64,000 nucleotides of DNA, taken from Allosphingosinicella deserti. Lineage in GTDB: Bacteria > Pseudomonadota > Alphaproteobacteria > Sphingomonadales > Sphingomonadaceae. The stretch lies in contig NZ_PXYI01000001.1 in the NCBI RefSeq assembly GCF_003012735.1, forward strand, positions 434,001 through 498,000, read 5' to 3'. Shown piece by piece: positions 1-9,116 of this stretch (positions within the stretch are counted from its first letter, which is position 1; every line of letters starts with the position of its first letter). The notes below the pieces were generated by a model, which worked only from the letters and a program-made list of their open reading frames with translations, made no database searches and had not been told where the DNA came from. A program made the translations under genes and the position numbers.

Positions 1-1
1 C

Positions 2-727
2 CACCACGGCAAGGCGCCGGCGGATGCCGGAACGCTGGAACAGTTCGTCGAGGAGGCGCGGGCCTTTGCCGCCGGCGACTATGCGCTTGCGTTGCTCAAG
101 GGGCAGAAGCTCCAGGGCGAGGAGCGCGCGGCGATCCGGCGCCGGCTGGCGCGCTTCACCGGGCTTTCGGAAACCTATCTCGACGAAGCCGATCTCAGGG
201 TCTCCGACCAGCGCTTCTACAAGGAGCTGCTGCGCGACCGCGGTCTCACCATCGGCCGCCTCGACGCGCGCTACACCGGGCGCGACTACGACAGCGCCGG
301 AGAAGGCCCGGACAATGATCCGTCTTTCTACGGCATCGATGCCGGCTACACCGCCGCCCTCAACAGCTGGGTGCGCGGCGACCTCAAGTTCCGGACCGAT
401 CGGCATTATTCGACCATCGGCGGCGTCGGCGACTGGAATTGGGATCTCGGTGGCGGCGGCGGCGGCGACAGCAAATATTACAAGAATGTCGCGCCCTATA
501 TCGGCCGTGCCCTGCGCGAGAATAGCGGGCTTCGGGTGTTCGTCGGCCAAGGCTATTTCGACTTCGCAACGCCCTTTTTCGGCGCCGAATTCAGCCTCAG
601 CCGCACCGGAATCCCCGCCGACCGGGTCCATTTCGAATATTATGGCTCCGGTCACATGATGTACGTCCGCGACGAGGACCGGACCAAGCTCAGCCGGGAC
701 ATAAGGGCGTTCATCCGCAACCGCTGA
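2..727 (+). CDS. Serine carboxypeptidase, peptidase S10 family (C-terminal part)
   Basis: The reading frame is open from the first base of the window, so the 5' part, including the catalytic Ser, lies outside. About 241 residues are visible. The Asp in 'GYFDFATPF' (codon 560-562) and the His in 'GSGHMMYV' (codon 653-655) match the last two members of the S10 Ser-Asp-His triad. Family members are usually exported carboxypeptidases that trim peptides from the C-terminus. It ends 62 bases before an exported M28 peptidase on the same strand, suggesting a shared peptide-degradation operon. Family assignment is firm; substrate is unknown. Confidence 0.85.
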   Translation, partial: HHGKAPADAGTLEQFVEEARAFAAGDYALALLKGQKLQGEERAAIRRRLARFTGLSETYLDEADLRVSDQRFYKELLRDRGLTIGRLDARYTGRDYDSAGEGPDNDPSFYGIDAGYTAALNSWVRGDLKFRTDRHYSTIGGVGDWNWDLGGGGGGDSKYYKNVAPYIGRALRENSGLRVFVGQGYFDFATPFFGAEFSLSRTGIPADRVHFEYYGSGHMMYVRDEDRTKLSRDIRAFIRNR

Positions 728-789
728 CCCGTTCGGGCCGGGTCGACCGGCCGTGCCAGCTTTCGCCTTGCCCCGTCGTGGAGCCTGAT

Positions 790-2379
790 ATGCGCCTTTT
801 CCTCGCTCTTCCGCTGCTGCTTTCGGCCTGCGCCACAATTCCGCCGCCGCCGACGCAGGAGCAGCGGGCGGAGCGCTGGTGGGGCGACGTCGCCGCGCTC
901 GCGGACGAGAATATGGAGGGGCGGCTCACCGGCACGCCGGGGTACCAGCGCGCCGCCGATCATGTCGTCTCGCGGCTGCAGGCGATCGGGCTCGAGCCGG
1001 CCGGCACCGACGGCTTCTTCCAGCCGGTGGCGTTCGAGGAGCAGTTCGTCGATCATGCTGCGTCCAGTGCCGCGCTGGTCGCGGGCGGCGCCGCACTGCC
1101 GGTTTCCGTCCCCGAAGACCTGATCATCGGACGCGGCGACGGGCCAAGGCCCGCGCGTGTCGACGCCCCGCTCGTCTTCATCGGCTATGGACTGCACATC
1201 CCGGAAGCAGGCCATGACGACCTTGCCGGCGTCGATCTCGAGGGCAAGGTCGCGGTTGTGATCAGCGGCGGCCCGGCCGAGATCTCCGGCGCGCTCAAGG
1301 CCCATGCACGGCGCGAACGCACCCGTTTGCTCGCGGAGCGCGGTGCGATCGGCCTCATTTCGCTGACTGCGCCCAAGGCCGTCGAGACGCCGTGGGCGCG
1401 TTCGGTGGCCCAGGCCGACCAATCCGGAATGTATTTCGCCGATCCCGCGCTCCGCGACGTCAAGACGCCGTTCTTCAACGCGAGCTTTGCGACGGACTCG
1501 AGCGAGAAGCTGTTCGCGCGCTCCGGCCGCAGCTTCGCCGAGATCGGCGCGCTTGCCGACGCCTCGAAGCCGCTGCCGAGGCTCGACCTCAGGCAGGCGC
1601 TGCGCGCGCAGATCGTCACCCGCCACAATCGTGTGACCGCGCCCAACGTCGTCGCACGGCTTCCCGGCAGCGATCCCACGCTCAAGGCGGAGCATGTCGT
1701 CTTCTCCGCGCATCTCGACCACCTCGGCGTCAGCACGCCGATCAACGGCGATGGGCTCTACAATGGTGCGCTCGACAATGCGGCCGGCGTCGCCGCTCTG
1801 CTCGACATCGCCAAGAGCTATCGGGAACGACGGATCCGTCCGCGCCGATCGTTGCTGTTCGTGTTCGTGACCGCGGAAGAGAAGGGGCTGCTCGGCTCCC
1901 GCTATTTTTCGCTGCGTCCGAGCGTGGCGCCGGAGTCGATCGTCGCCGACCTCAATTTCGACATGGCGCTGCCGATTTTTCCGCTGAAGAGCGTGATTGC
2001 CCTGGGTGGGGAGGAAAGCAGCCTCGGGACGGTCGCGGCCGAGGTCGGACAGGCGATGGGACTGCCGCTCGTTCCCGATCCCTGGCCGGACCGGAACAGC
2101 TTCGTGCGCTCCGATCAATATAGCTTCATCCGCGAGGGCGTACCCTCGCTCGCCTTCAAGTTCGGCTTCGCCCGCGGCACGCCCGAAGCGGAGATCGAGC
2201 GGAGCTGGCGCTCGACCCGCTACCATGCGCCGACCGACGATCTGTGGCAGCCGGTGGAGAAGATCGATGCGGTCCGCCTCAACGATTTCGTCGCCGAACT
2301 GGGATTGCGAGTCGCCAACGCGCCGGATCGGCCGCGCTGGGGGCCGCAGAGCTTCTTCCGTCGGTTCGAGAGGCAATAG
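790..2379 (+). CDS. M28 family zinc aminopeptidase, lipoprotein
   Basis: A 529-residue M28 metallopeptidase. The ATG at 790 is preferred over the in-frame GTG at 778 because GGAG lies 7 bases upstream and translation then begins directly with a signal peptide ending in the lipobox 'LSAC'. That predicts a lipid-anchored periplasmic or outer-membrane protein. The zinc ligands and catalytic residues of M28 are visible: His308/Asp310 in 'AHLDHLG', the Asp of 'ALDNAAG', Glu363-Glu364 in 'TAEEKGLLG', the Asp of 'NFDMA' and His479 in 'YHAPTDD'. A protease-associated type insert lies between the signal and the catalytic half. Its stop codon directly abuts the next ATG, so the pair is translationally coupled. 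Confidence 0.9.
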   Translation: MRLFLALPLLLSACATIPPPPTQEQRAERWWGDVAALADENMEGRLTGTPGYQRAADHVVSRLQAIGLEPAGTDGFFQPVAFEEQFVDHAASSAALVAGGAALPVSVPEDLIIGRGDGPRPARVDAPLVFIGYGLHIPEAGHDDLAGVDLEGKVAVVISGGPAEISGALKAHARRERTRLLAERGAIGLISLTAPKAVETPWARSVAQADQSGMYFADPALRDVKTPFFNASFATDSSEKLFARSGRSFAEIGALADASKPLPRLDLRQALRAQIVTRHNRVTAPNVVARLPGSDPTLKAEHVVFSAHLDHLGVSTPINGDGLYNGALDNAAGVAALLDIAKSYRERRIRPRRSLLFVFVTAEEKGLLGSRYFSLRPSVAPESIVADLNFDMALPIFPLKSVIALGGEESSLGTVAAEVGQAMGLPLVPDPWPDRNSFVRSDQYSFIREGVPSLAFKFGFARGTPEAEIERSWRSTRYHAPTDDLWQPVEKIDAVRLNDFVAELGLRVANAPDRPRWGPQSFFRRFERQ

Positions 2380-4377
2380 ATGCGCGCCCTTGTGCTCCCG
2401 ATCGCTGCAGCCTTCTCCCTTTCGCCGGCCGCGGCCGCGGAGCAGGAGCCGAAGGCGCCTCTGCTGACCGCGGCGGAGACACGCGCGCTTGCGTCGGAGA
2501 TTTCCGGTGCGGCGGCGAAGCGGACGATCGAGGCCTTGTCGCTGCACCACCGCATGCGCGGATCGGAAGGCTATGCGGCGGCCGCCAGCCTGATGGTGGA
2601 TCGGCTCAAGGCCTATGGCCTATCCGGCGTGGAGATGATCCGCCTGCCGACGGACGGCAAGATCTTCTACGGCACCCAGTGCTCGCGCCCGGCCTGGAAC
2701 GCGCGCTCCGCCGAGCTTTGGGAGCAGACAGAACTCGGCGGGCTCTGGACGGACTCGGTGCGGATCGCGTCATGGGCGGACCAGCCGATCATCCTCGCGC
2801 AGGACAGCGTCAGCGGACGCGCAGAGGCGGCGCTGGTCGACGTCGGGGCCGGCAGCTCATCCGCCGATTATGCGGGCAAGGACGTTCGGGGCAAGCTGGT
2901 CCTCACCTCCTCGCAGCCCGAGGCGGTCGCCCGCCTCGCCGTGACCGAGCGGGGCGCCGCCGGCATCGTCTCGTGGGCGCAGAACCAGCGCACCGGATGG
3001 TGGGGCGAGGATCAGAGCCTGATCCGATGGGGCCATCTCAGCAGTTGGACCGATCCGACCTTCGCCTTCATGGTCTCGCCGGCCCAGGCCCATGCGTGGC
3101 AGCAGCGGATGGCCGCCGGCAAGACGGTGCGCCTTCGCGCGGCGGTCGAGGCCGGTCGTGCGTCGGGCGCCTATCTGATCCCGACCGCGATCATCCCGGG
3201 CGAGGACAAAGCGCACGAAATCGTCTTCTCCTGCCACCTCGATCATCCGTCGCCCGGCGCGAACGACAATGCCAGCGGCTGCTCCGGCATCCTCGAAATC
3301 GCCCGGACCTTCACCCGACTGATCTCGCAAGGGAGGCTGAAGCCGCCGAAGCGCACGATCCGCTTCGTGTGGCCGGCCGAGATCGAAGGCACGATCGCTC
3401 TCCTCGACGCCCGCCCTGAACTCGCCAAGCGCGCGCTGGCGACCATCCACCTCGACATGATCGGCGGGAACACCGACATCACCAAAAGCCGTCTGCTGGT
3501 CGAGGGGGCACCGCCGAGCTTGCCCAGCTTCGTCGGGGATGTCGGCTTCGCGATCGCGCGCTGGGTGAATGCACAGGCGAGCGCCTACGCGAACACCGGC
3601 GCAGCCGACTTCGAGATGGTGGAGCCGGGCGGCACCCGTAATCCGCTCGATGCCAGGATCGGCGGCTTCAGCGAGGGCAGCGATCACCAGGTGTGGGCGG
3701 AAGGGAGCTGGCGGGTGCCGGTTCTCTATGTCGCAGACTGGCCCGATCGTTACATCCATACCCAGAAGGATGTGCCGGCCAATATCGATCCTACCAAGCT
3801 CAAGCGCGCGATGTTCATCGCCGCCGGGGCGGCCTGGGTGCTCGCCAACCTGGAGACCGAAAGCCGCGAGCTGGTGCAGTTGCTGTCCGCAGAGACGCAG
3901 CAGCGGCAGGCGGATCTCACCCGGCGTGCGCTGACGATGTCGGAGGTCGAGGCGGCCAATCTGTGGCGATGGAGCGGTTCCTATGAGGTCGATGTCGCCC
4001 GTTCCCTCGGCCGTTTCGGCGTGACCAGGCCGGCGCTCCGTCCGGAAGGGCGCGGAACCCCGACCGAGCCGGCGTTCAAGACCACCTACCAGCGTAATCC
4101 TCGGCTGAAGGGCCCAATGGACGGGTTCGGCTATAGCTGGCTCGAAGACCGGCTCGAGCAAGAGGGTTTGCCGCGGCCCGCCCTGTTGTCCAGGGCGCCG
4201 CAATGGGCGGGCGCGAGCTATGGCTATGAGGCGCTGAACCTCGTCGACGGGATCCGCTCCATCCAGGACATCGCCGACGATCTTTCCGCGACGGTCGGCG
4301 CGGCGCCGGTCACAGAGGTCGCGGAATTTCTGACGACGCTGGAGCGGCTCGGCGTTATCGAGCCCACCCAGGGTTGA
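2380..4377 (+). CDS. Secreted M28/DUF4910-type peptidase with C-terminal extra domain
   Basis: A 665-residue protein starting immediately after the previous stop codon. The N-terminus is a signal peptide ending near 'AAAAEQEP'. Likely metal ligands are His286 and Asp288 ('CHLDHP'), Asp296 ('NDNASG'), Glu334/Glu336 ('AEIEG'), Asp359 ('HLDMIGG') and His436 ('SDHQVW'). The layout matches M28 peptidases of the DUF4910 type, with the glutamates spaced E-x-E rather than E-E. Residues about 565-665 form an extra helical region resembling a small winged-helix or PqqD-like fold; that resemblance is only suggestive. It probably hydrolyses peptides in the periplasm together with its two upstream neighbours. 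Confidence 0.8.
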   Translation: MRALVLPIAAAFSLSPAAAAEQEPKAPLLTAAETRALASEISGAAAKRTIEALSLHHRMRGSEGYAAAASLMVDRLKAYGLSGVEMIRLPTDGKIFYGTQCSRPAWNARSAELWEQTELGGLWTDSVRIASWADQPIILAQDSVSGRAEAALVDVGAGSSSADYAGKDVRGKLVLTSSQPEAVARLAVTERGAAGIVSWAQNQRTGWWGEDQSLIRWGHLSSWTDPTFAFMVSPAQAHAWQQRMAAGKTVRLRAAVEAGRASGAYLIPTAIIPGEDKAHEIVFSCHLDHPSPGANDNASGCSGILEIARTFTRLISQGRLKPPKRTIRFVWPAEIEGTIALLDARPELAKRALATIHLDMIGGNTDITKSRLLVEGAPPSLPSFVGDVGFAIARWVNAQASAYANTGAADFEMVEPGGTRNPLDARIGGFSEGSDHQVWAEGSWRVPVLYVADWPDRYIHTQKDVPANIDPTKLKRAMFIAAGAAWVLANLETESRELVQLLSAETQQRQADLTRRALTMSEVEAANLWRWSGSYEVDVARSLGRFGVTRPALRPEGRGTPTEPAFKTTYQRNPRLKGPMDGFGYSWLEDRLEQEGLPRPALLSRAPQWAGASYGYEALNLVDGIRSIQDIADDLSATVGAAPVTEVAEFLTTLERLGVIEPTQG

Positions 4378-4389
4378 GGATCTGAGACA

Positions 4390-5226
4390 ATGGAATCGCT
4401 CGTTTCGACCGAATGGCTGGCGGATGAGCTCGGTGCATCCGATCTCGCGATCGTCGATGCCACCCTGCTGCTGCCCGGCGATCCTCGCAATCCGCGCGCC
4501 GAATATGATGCGGCGCATGTGCCGGGCGCCGTCTTCCTCGATCTTGAAGAGGTGTCGGACACCGCCAATCCGGTGCCGCACATGCTGCCCGGCGAAGCCA
4601 AGCTCGCAAGCCGCCTGCAGGCGCTGGGCCTGCGCGACGGCCAGCGCATCGTCGTCTACGACAACAGCCCGTTGCACAGCGCCGCCCGGGCGTGGTGGAT
4701 GCTAAGACTGTTCGGAACCCGTCGTCTCGCGATCCTCGACGGCGGCTTTCAGAAGTGGACGGCGGAAGGGCGGCCGGTCGAGAGCGGCGTGCCGACGCTG
4801 CGCCACGGCCACTTCACGCCCCGTCGGAGCCCCGGCGGCGTCGCCGACAGAAGGGTGGTGACCAGCCTTATCGGCGCCGGCTCGCACGAGATCGTCGACG
4901 CCCGGGGGGCTGGCCGCTTCACCGGCGAGGAACCGGAGCCGCGCGCCGGCATGGCTTCAGGTCACATCCCGGGATCGAAGAATCTGCCTCAGGGGCAGCT
5001 GTTCAACGCCGATCACAGCTGGAAGCGTGGTGATGCCCTGCGTGCGGCCTTCGATGCGGCAGGGGTCGACCTTTCCAAGCCGATGGTGACGACTTGCGGA
5101 TCGGGCGTCACCGCCGCCGTGTTGCTGTTCGGCGCCCATCTGCTCGGCAAGGAAGACGTGCTGCTGTACGACGGCAGCTGGTCCGAATGGGGCGCCGACC
5201 CCGAAACACCCAAGGAGATCGGATGA
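4390..5226 (+). CDS. sseA: 3-mercaptopyruvate sulfurtransferase
   Basis: A 278-residue tandem rhodanese protein. The active-site loop 'CGSGVTA' with Cys236 in the second domain is diagnostic of 3-mercaptopyruvate sulfurtransferase, which moves sulfur from 3-mercaptopyruvate to a thiol or cyanide acceptor. The N-terminal domain is the catalytically silent rhodanese repeat, with typical 'DATLLLPGD' and 'HVPGAVFLD' segments. It begins 12 bases after the M28 gene and its stop overlaps the metC start (ATGA), so it sits in the same operon. Pairing with a C-S lyase downstream suggests handling of sulfur amino acids, possibly those released by the secreted peptidases; that link is inference. Confidence 0.92.
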   Translation: MESLVSTEWLADELGASDLAIVDATLLLPGDPRNPRAEYDAAHVPGAVFLDLEEVSDTANPVPHMLPGEAKLASRLQALGLRDGQRIVVYDNSPLHSAARAWWMLRLFGTRRLAILDGGFQKWTAEGRPVESGVPTLRHGHFTPRRSPGGVADRRVVTSLIGAGSHEIVDARGAGRFTGEEPEPRAGMASGHIPGSKNLPQGQLFNADHSWKRGDALRAAFDAAGVDLSKPMVTTCGSGVTAAVLLFGAHLLGKEDVLLYDGSWSEWGADPETPKEIG

Positions 5227-6410
5227 GCGACCCGAAGCAGCGCCGCCTCGACACCAAGATCGTCGAAGGCGGCCGCAAGCCCGAATGGACGACCGGGATC
5301 GTCAATCCGCCGGTCTGGCGTGCCTCGACGATGCTGTTCGACACGGTCGCAGACATGGAAGCGTCGAACCCGCCGAAGCACGGCCGCCTGCAATATGGCC
5401 GCAACGGTACGCCGACCCAATGGGCGCTGTCGGAGGCGCTGACGGAGCTCGAGCCCGGCGCGGCGGGAACACGCTTGTTCCCCTCAGGATCGGCAGCAGT
5501 GGGAATCGCCCTGATGTCGGTGCTCTCGCCCGGCGACGAAATCTTGATGGTCGACAGTGCCTACGCGCCGACCCGGATCTTCTGCGACAATGTGCTGACG
5601 CCGATGGGCATCACGGTCACTTATTACGATCCGCTGATCGGTCGGGGCATCGAAGCGCTGATCGGCGAGCGCACCAAGGCTATCTTCCTCGAAAGCCCCG
5701 GCTCGCTCAGCTTCGAGGTCCAGGACGTGCCCGGACTCTGCGAGATTGCGAGGGCAAGGGGGCTGGTGACGCTGATCGACAATACCTGGGCGACGCCGGT
5801 GCTGTTCCAGGCGCTCGCCGCGGGAGTCGACATCGCGATCCTGGCCGCGACCAAATATATCGTCGGCCATGCCGATGCGATGATCGGCACGGTCACGGCG
5901 AATGCCCGCTGGTGGCCGAAGGTCGAGCGGACCAGCCAGGTCTTCGGCCAGCATGTCGGCCCCGACGACGCCTTTCTGGCGACCCGAGGCCTGCGGACGC
6001 TCGGCGTTCGGCTGCGGCACCATCAGGAGAGCGCGCTCAAGGTCGCCCATTGGCTGCAAGAGCAGCCGCAGGTGTCGCGGGTGCTCCATCCGGCATTGCC
6101 CGATTGTCCCGGGCACGAATATTGGGCGCGCGATTTCAAGGGCGCCTCGGGTCTGTTCGCCTTCGAATTGAAAGGCGGGGATGCGGATGCGCGGGATGCT
6201 CTGATCGACGGCCTCACCCATTTCGGCATCGGCTACAGCTGGGGTGGGTTCGAGAGCCTGGCGACGCCTTCCGATGCAGATCGGCTTCGCACGGCGACTC
6301 GCTGGCAGGCGGATGGACCGCGGGTACGCCTCCACATCGGCCTGGAGGATGTCGACGATCTGATCGAGGACCTGGCGCGCGGGCTGGCCCGTTACGGAGA
6401 TGCCGCGTGA
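5223..6410 (+). CDS. metC: Cystathionine beta-lyase (PLP-dependent, Cys/Met metabolism)
   Basis: 395 residues from the ATG that overlaps the sseA stop by four bases. The frame is open further upstream, but only this start fits the operon. The PLP lysine is Lys211 in 'AATKYIVGHAD', and 'LIDNTWATP' contains the usual cofactor Asp. The length and the N-terminal 'TKIVEGGRKPEWT' are characteristic of alphaproteobacterial MetC. The enzyme splits cystathionine to homocysteine, pyruvate and ammonia and can also desulfurate cysteine. Its stop overlaps the GTG of the next gene. Confidence 0.9.
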   Translation: MSDPKQRRLDTKIVEGGRKPEWTTGIVNPPVWRASTMLFDTVADMEASNPPKHGRLQYGRNGTPTQWALSEALTELEPGAAGTRLFPSGSAAVGIALMSVLSPGDEILMVDSAYAPTRIFCDNVLTPMGITVTYYDPLIGRGIEALIGERTKAIFLESPGSLSFEVQDVPGLCEIARARGLVTLIDNTWATPVLFQALAAGVDIAILAATKYIVGHADAMIGTVTANARWWPKVERTSQVFGQHVGPDDAFLATRGLRTLGVRLRHHQESALKVAHWLQEQPQVSRVLHPALPDCPGHEYWARDFKGASGLFAFELKGGDADARDALIDGLTHFGIGYSWGGFESLATPSDADRLRTATRWQADGPRVRLHIGLEDVDDLIEDLARGLARYGDAA

Positions 6411-7702
6411 GGAACTGGCTGGCGGGCCTTGGAGTGAGCTGGCCCACCGGTTCAGACTGGATCGTCGCCGCGGCGGCGGTCGCCGCGGTCGCCCTCGCCT
6501 GGCTGATCGCCCATGTCACGGCGCGGAAGATCGGGCCCTGGCTTACCGAATTCTCCGAGCAGCGCGCCGGCGCGCGGGGCGAGACGCTCGGACCGCGGAT
6601 GTGCGATCTCACCCGCTATCTGATCTTCGCATTGTTGCTGGCGATCATCCTCAACGCGGATGCATGGCGCCCGCTCGGCGAAATCGTGCTCGGCATCGCA
6701 ATCGCCGGCGGTTGCGCCCTGTTCGTGCTCGGCATCCTGCGCGGTCTCGCCATGCCGCGGCTGATCGCGTTCCTGCTTGCCGCAGTGACCTTCGTCGCCT
6801 TGCTCACCCGTGCGGTGGGCGGGCTCAAGCCGGTGACCGACACGCTGAACCGGGTTGGTTTCGACGCCGGCAGCATGCGTATCTCTCTGCTCAGTCTGGT
6901 CCAGATCGCGGTCACCGTCGCGGCACTCTACGCAATCGTCAAACTGCTCAACCGGATCATCGCGACCTCCATTCGACGGGCGTCGGGCTTCGATCCGACC
7001 CAGCAATTGCTCGCGCAGAAGCTCGCCTCCGTGGCGATCGTCATCGCCGCCTTCTTCATCGGCATCGACGTGCTCGGTATCGATCTGACCGCGCTGACCG
7101 TCTTCTCCGGCGCGTTCGGCCTTGCGATCGGCTTCGGCCTCCAGAAGACCTTTGGCAACCTCATGGCCGGGATCATCCTGCTGATGGACCGATCGATCAA
7201 GCCGGGCGACGTCATCGTCGTCGGCGAGGCGGTCGGCCACGTCAACAAGATCGGCGTGCGTGCCGTCTCGATCGTCACCCGTGACGGCAAGGAGCATCTG
7301 ATTCCGAACGAGAATCTGATGACCCAGGAGGTCGAGAACTGGTCCTATTCGAGCCGGGACGTGCGCGTGCACATCCCGGTCGGAGTGGCCTATAGCTGCG
7401 ATCTGGCGCTTGCTCAGAGGCTGATGGTGGAGGCGGCCGCGGCGTCCGACCGGGTGCTCGATGCGCCGGCACCCAAGGTGTGGCTGACCGCGTTCGGCGA
7501 GAACAGCGTTAATCACGACATCCTGATCTGGCTGAAGGATCCGGAAGCCGGCATCGGCAGCGTCCGCTCGGAGATCCTCAACCGGCTGTGGGTCTTGTTC
7601 AAGGAAAATGGCGTAGAGCTGCCATTCCCGCAGCGCGACGTGCGGGTGAAGGAATGGCCCGCCTCGCTGCCAGTCACTGCAGGGCAGCAGACGCAGCCTT
7701 AA
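6407..7702 (+). CDS. Mechanosensitive ion channel, MscS family
   Basis: A 431-residue membrane protein starting at a GTG that overlaps the metC stop (GTGA). Several hydrophobic segments occupy roughly residues 15-240. They are followed by the MscS pore and upper beta-domain signature, visible as 'FSGAFGLAIGFGLQKTFGNL' and the stretch around 'KPGDVIVVGEAVG'. The C-terminal cytoplasmic part shows the usual alpha/beta region. Such channels release solutes on osmotic downshock. It is the last gene of the left-hand operon and its 3' end overlaps the convergent hypothetical gene by four bases. Confidence 0.9.
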   Translation: MRNWLAGLGVSWPTGSDWIVAAAAVAAVALAWLIAHVTARKIGPWLTEFSEQRAGARGETLGPRMCDLTRYLIFALLLAIILNADAWRPLGEIVLGIAIAGGCALFVLGILRGLAMPRLIAFLLAAVTFVALLTRAVGGLKPVTDTLNRVGFDAGSMRISLLSLVQIAVTVAALYAIVKLLNRIIATSIRRASGFDPTQQLLAQKLASVAIVIAAFFIGIDVLGIDLTALTVFSGAFGLAIGFGLQKTFGNLMAGIILLMDRSIKPGDVIVVGEAVGHVNKIGVRAVSIVTRDGKEHLIPNENLMTQEVENWSYSSRDVRVHIPVGVAYSCDLALAQRLMVEAAAASDRVLDAPAPKVWLTAFGENSVNHDILIWLKDPEAGIGSVRSEILNRLWVLFKENGVELPFPQRDVRVKEWPASLPVTAGQQTQP

Positions 7703-8055
7703 GCGGAAACGATCTCGCCGAGCCGGGTCAGTGCCTTGCGGAGCTCGTCGGCAAGCCTGGCGGCGGCGGGGCCGGTCGGGCGATCCGCCTCGCTGATCTT
7801 CATCAGCGCTGAGACTCCCGCGGCGGCCCAGGTCGCGGTCTGGGTGGCGAGTGCGTCGAATCTTTTCTGCACGATCGGCAGGGCATTGCCGTAGGCAGCG
7901 CTGACCCGTGCGGCCTCGTCGAGGATGTTGGTGTCGAGCCGGGTGGGCGTCCGGCCGGCAATCTCTTCGACCAGCGCCAGCACCTGACGAAGCTGCGTGA
8001 CTTCGGCGCCGGCATCGGCGGCACCAGTGAGGAAGGGAGCGACTTGCGGCGTCAT
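7699..8055 (-). CDS. Hypothetical protein, mostly helical, 118 aa
   Basis: I do not recognise a family. The protein is alanine-rich, soluble and predicted largely alpha-helical, with no signal peptide or membrane segment. Codon use matches its neighbours and the frame fills the space between the DUF3035 gene terminator and the convergent mscS gene, so it is probably real. The start at 8055 lies downstream of the hairpin that ends the ileS-lspA operon, so it may have its own promoter. Confidence 0.6.
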   Translation of the reverse strand: MTPQVAPFLTGAADAGAEVTQLRQVLALVEEIAGRTPTRLDTNILDEAARVSAAYGNALPIVQKRFDALATQTATWAAAGVSALMKISEADRPTGPAAARLADELRKALTRLGEIVSA

Positions 8056-8112
8056 CGTACGCCGGCTGTACGGCAGCGACCGCTAAGGAATGGTCAATGC
8101 CCGGCACGGAAA

Positions 8113-8140
8113 GGGCGGAAGCGCAGTCGCGCTCCCGCCC
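8113..8140 (-). terminator. Rho-independent terminator after the ileS-lspA-DUF3035 operon
   Basis: On the minus strand a GC-rich stem (GGGCGG-AGCGC paired with GCGCT-CCGCCC, tetraloop-like centre) is followed by TTTCC. It lies 27 bases past the DUF3035 stop codon, in the right orientation to end that transcript. Confidence 0.6.
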
Positions 8141-8166
8141 TCATCGATCAGAAATCGGTATCCGGA

Positions 8167-8583
8167 TTATTGCGGCGTGGTGACGGTCGCGTCGCGCCCG
8201 GCGCCGGCCGGCGCAGCGAGGATCGTCTGGGTGGTCGCACCCTTGTCGACGACATTGGTCTCGGGATCGCCGGCCACGGACCGCGCGCCGACGGCGGTGC
8301 TGGCGGTGCCGGCCTGATTGAGCAGCTGGCGCTCGGCATCGCTGCGCGGGGCAGGGCCGCCAAACAAGGCCTCGAGCGCCTGGGTGCGCGCGTCGGCGCC
8401 CTGCGGCGTCGGCTCGCCCGCACGCGGCGGCACCAGCGAGTAATCGGGCGGAATCACCAGCGGCGCGTTGCGCGCGACGGCGAATTCATCGGGACGATCG
8501 CGGCCGAGGACGCCGCTCGAGCCGCAGCCGGCGAGAGCGACGCTTCCCGCCATGACCGCGAGGGCGATGTTGATCTTACGCAT
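8167..8583 (-). CDS. DUF3035 family lipoprotein
   Basis: 138 residues from the ATG at 8583; the frame is open further upstream but that part overlaps lspA. The N-terminus is a lipoprotein signal with lipobox 'LAGC' near residue 20. The segment 'RDRPDEFAVARNAPLVIPP' is the hallmark of DUF3035, a family of small alphaproteobacterial lipoproteins of unknown function. It sits two bases after lspA, the very peptidase that would process its signal peptide. That gene order is conserved in this group as far as I know. Confidence 0.85.
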   Translation of the reverse strand: MRKINIALAVMAGSVALAGCGSSGVLGRDRPDEFAVARNAPLVIPPDYSLVPPRAGEPTPQGADARTQALEALFGGPAPRSDAERQLLNQAGTASTAVGARSVAGDPETNVVDKGATTQTILAAPAGAGRDATVTTPQ

Positions 8584-8585
8584 GT

Positions 8586-9116
8586 TCACTTGTCCTCCGG
8601 GGCGGGCGTGCGGTCGCGCGTCAACAGCGCGCGGACCAAAAGTAACAGGACGCCGATGGTAATCGCTGCATCGCCGACATTGAAGACCAAAAAGGGATGG
8701 ATATCGCCGAAATGCAGATCGGCAAAGTCGATGACGTAGCCGAGCCGGATTCGATCGATGATATTGCCGAGCGCGCCACCGAGCACGAAGGCGAGGGCGA
8801 TCGCATCGTCGCGCCGGCGTTCGCGCCACATCCACGTCGCGACGAAGATCGAGATCGCGCCGGTCATCGCCACCAGCAGCCAGCGTTCGAGGGGACTGCC
8901 GGCGGTGAGAAAGCCCATCGACACGCCGCGATTTTCAACCCAGCGCAGATCGAAGATCGGCGCCAGGTTGATCACCACCTGCTGCTGGAGCTGCAGCACG
9001 TAGGTGACGATCCACTTGCTCGCCTGATCGAGCACCAGAACGGTCGCGGCGATGGTGAGACCCAGCTTGCGGTTGCGCCTGACCCGCTCCAGATCCGTCG
9101 CATTCAGCTCAGCCAT
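8586..9116 (-). CDS. lspA: Lipoprotein signal peptidase (signal peptidase II)
   Basis: A 176-residue inner-membrane aspartyl protease with four hydrophobic segments. The catalytic aspartates are Asp130 in 'GYVIDF' and Asp149 in 'FNVGDAAI', spaced 19 residues apart as in characterised LspA proteins; Asp121 of 'NIIDR' is also conserved. It cleaves diacylglyceryl-prolipoproteins just before the lipidated Cys. The start overlaps the ileS stop by eight bases, indicating translational coupling. Confidence 0.96.
   Translation of the reverse strand: MAELNATDLERVRRNRKLGLTIAATVLVLDQASKWIVTYVLQLQQQVVINLAPIFDLRWVENRGVSMGFLTAGSPLERWLLVAMTGAISIFVATWMWRERRRDDAIALAFVLGGALGNIIDRIRLGYVIDFADLHFGDIHPFLVFNVGDAAITIGVLLLLVRALLTRDRTPAPEDK

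Noticed and set aside
5285-7702. An 805-codon frame that would fuse a new protein to the MscS channel
   Set aside because: Only the part from GTG 6407 has family similarity; the upstream part is an alternate frame of metC.
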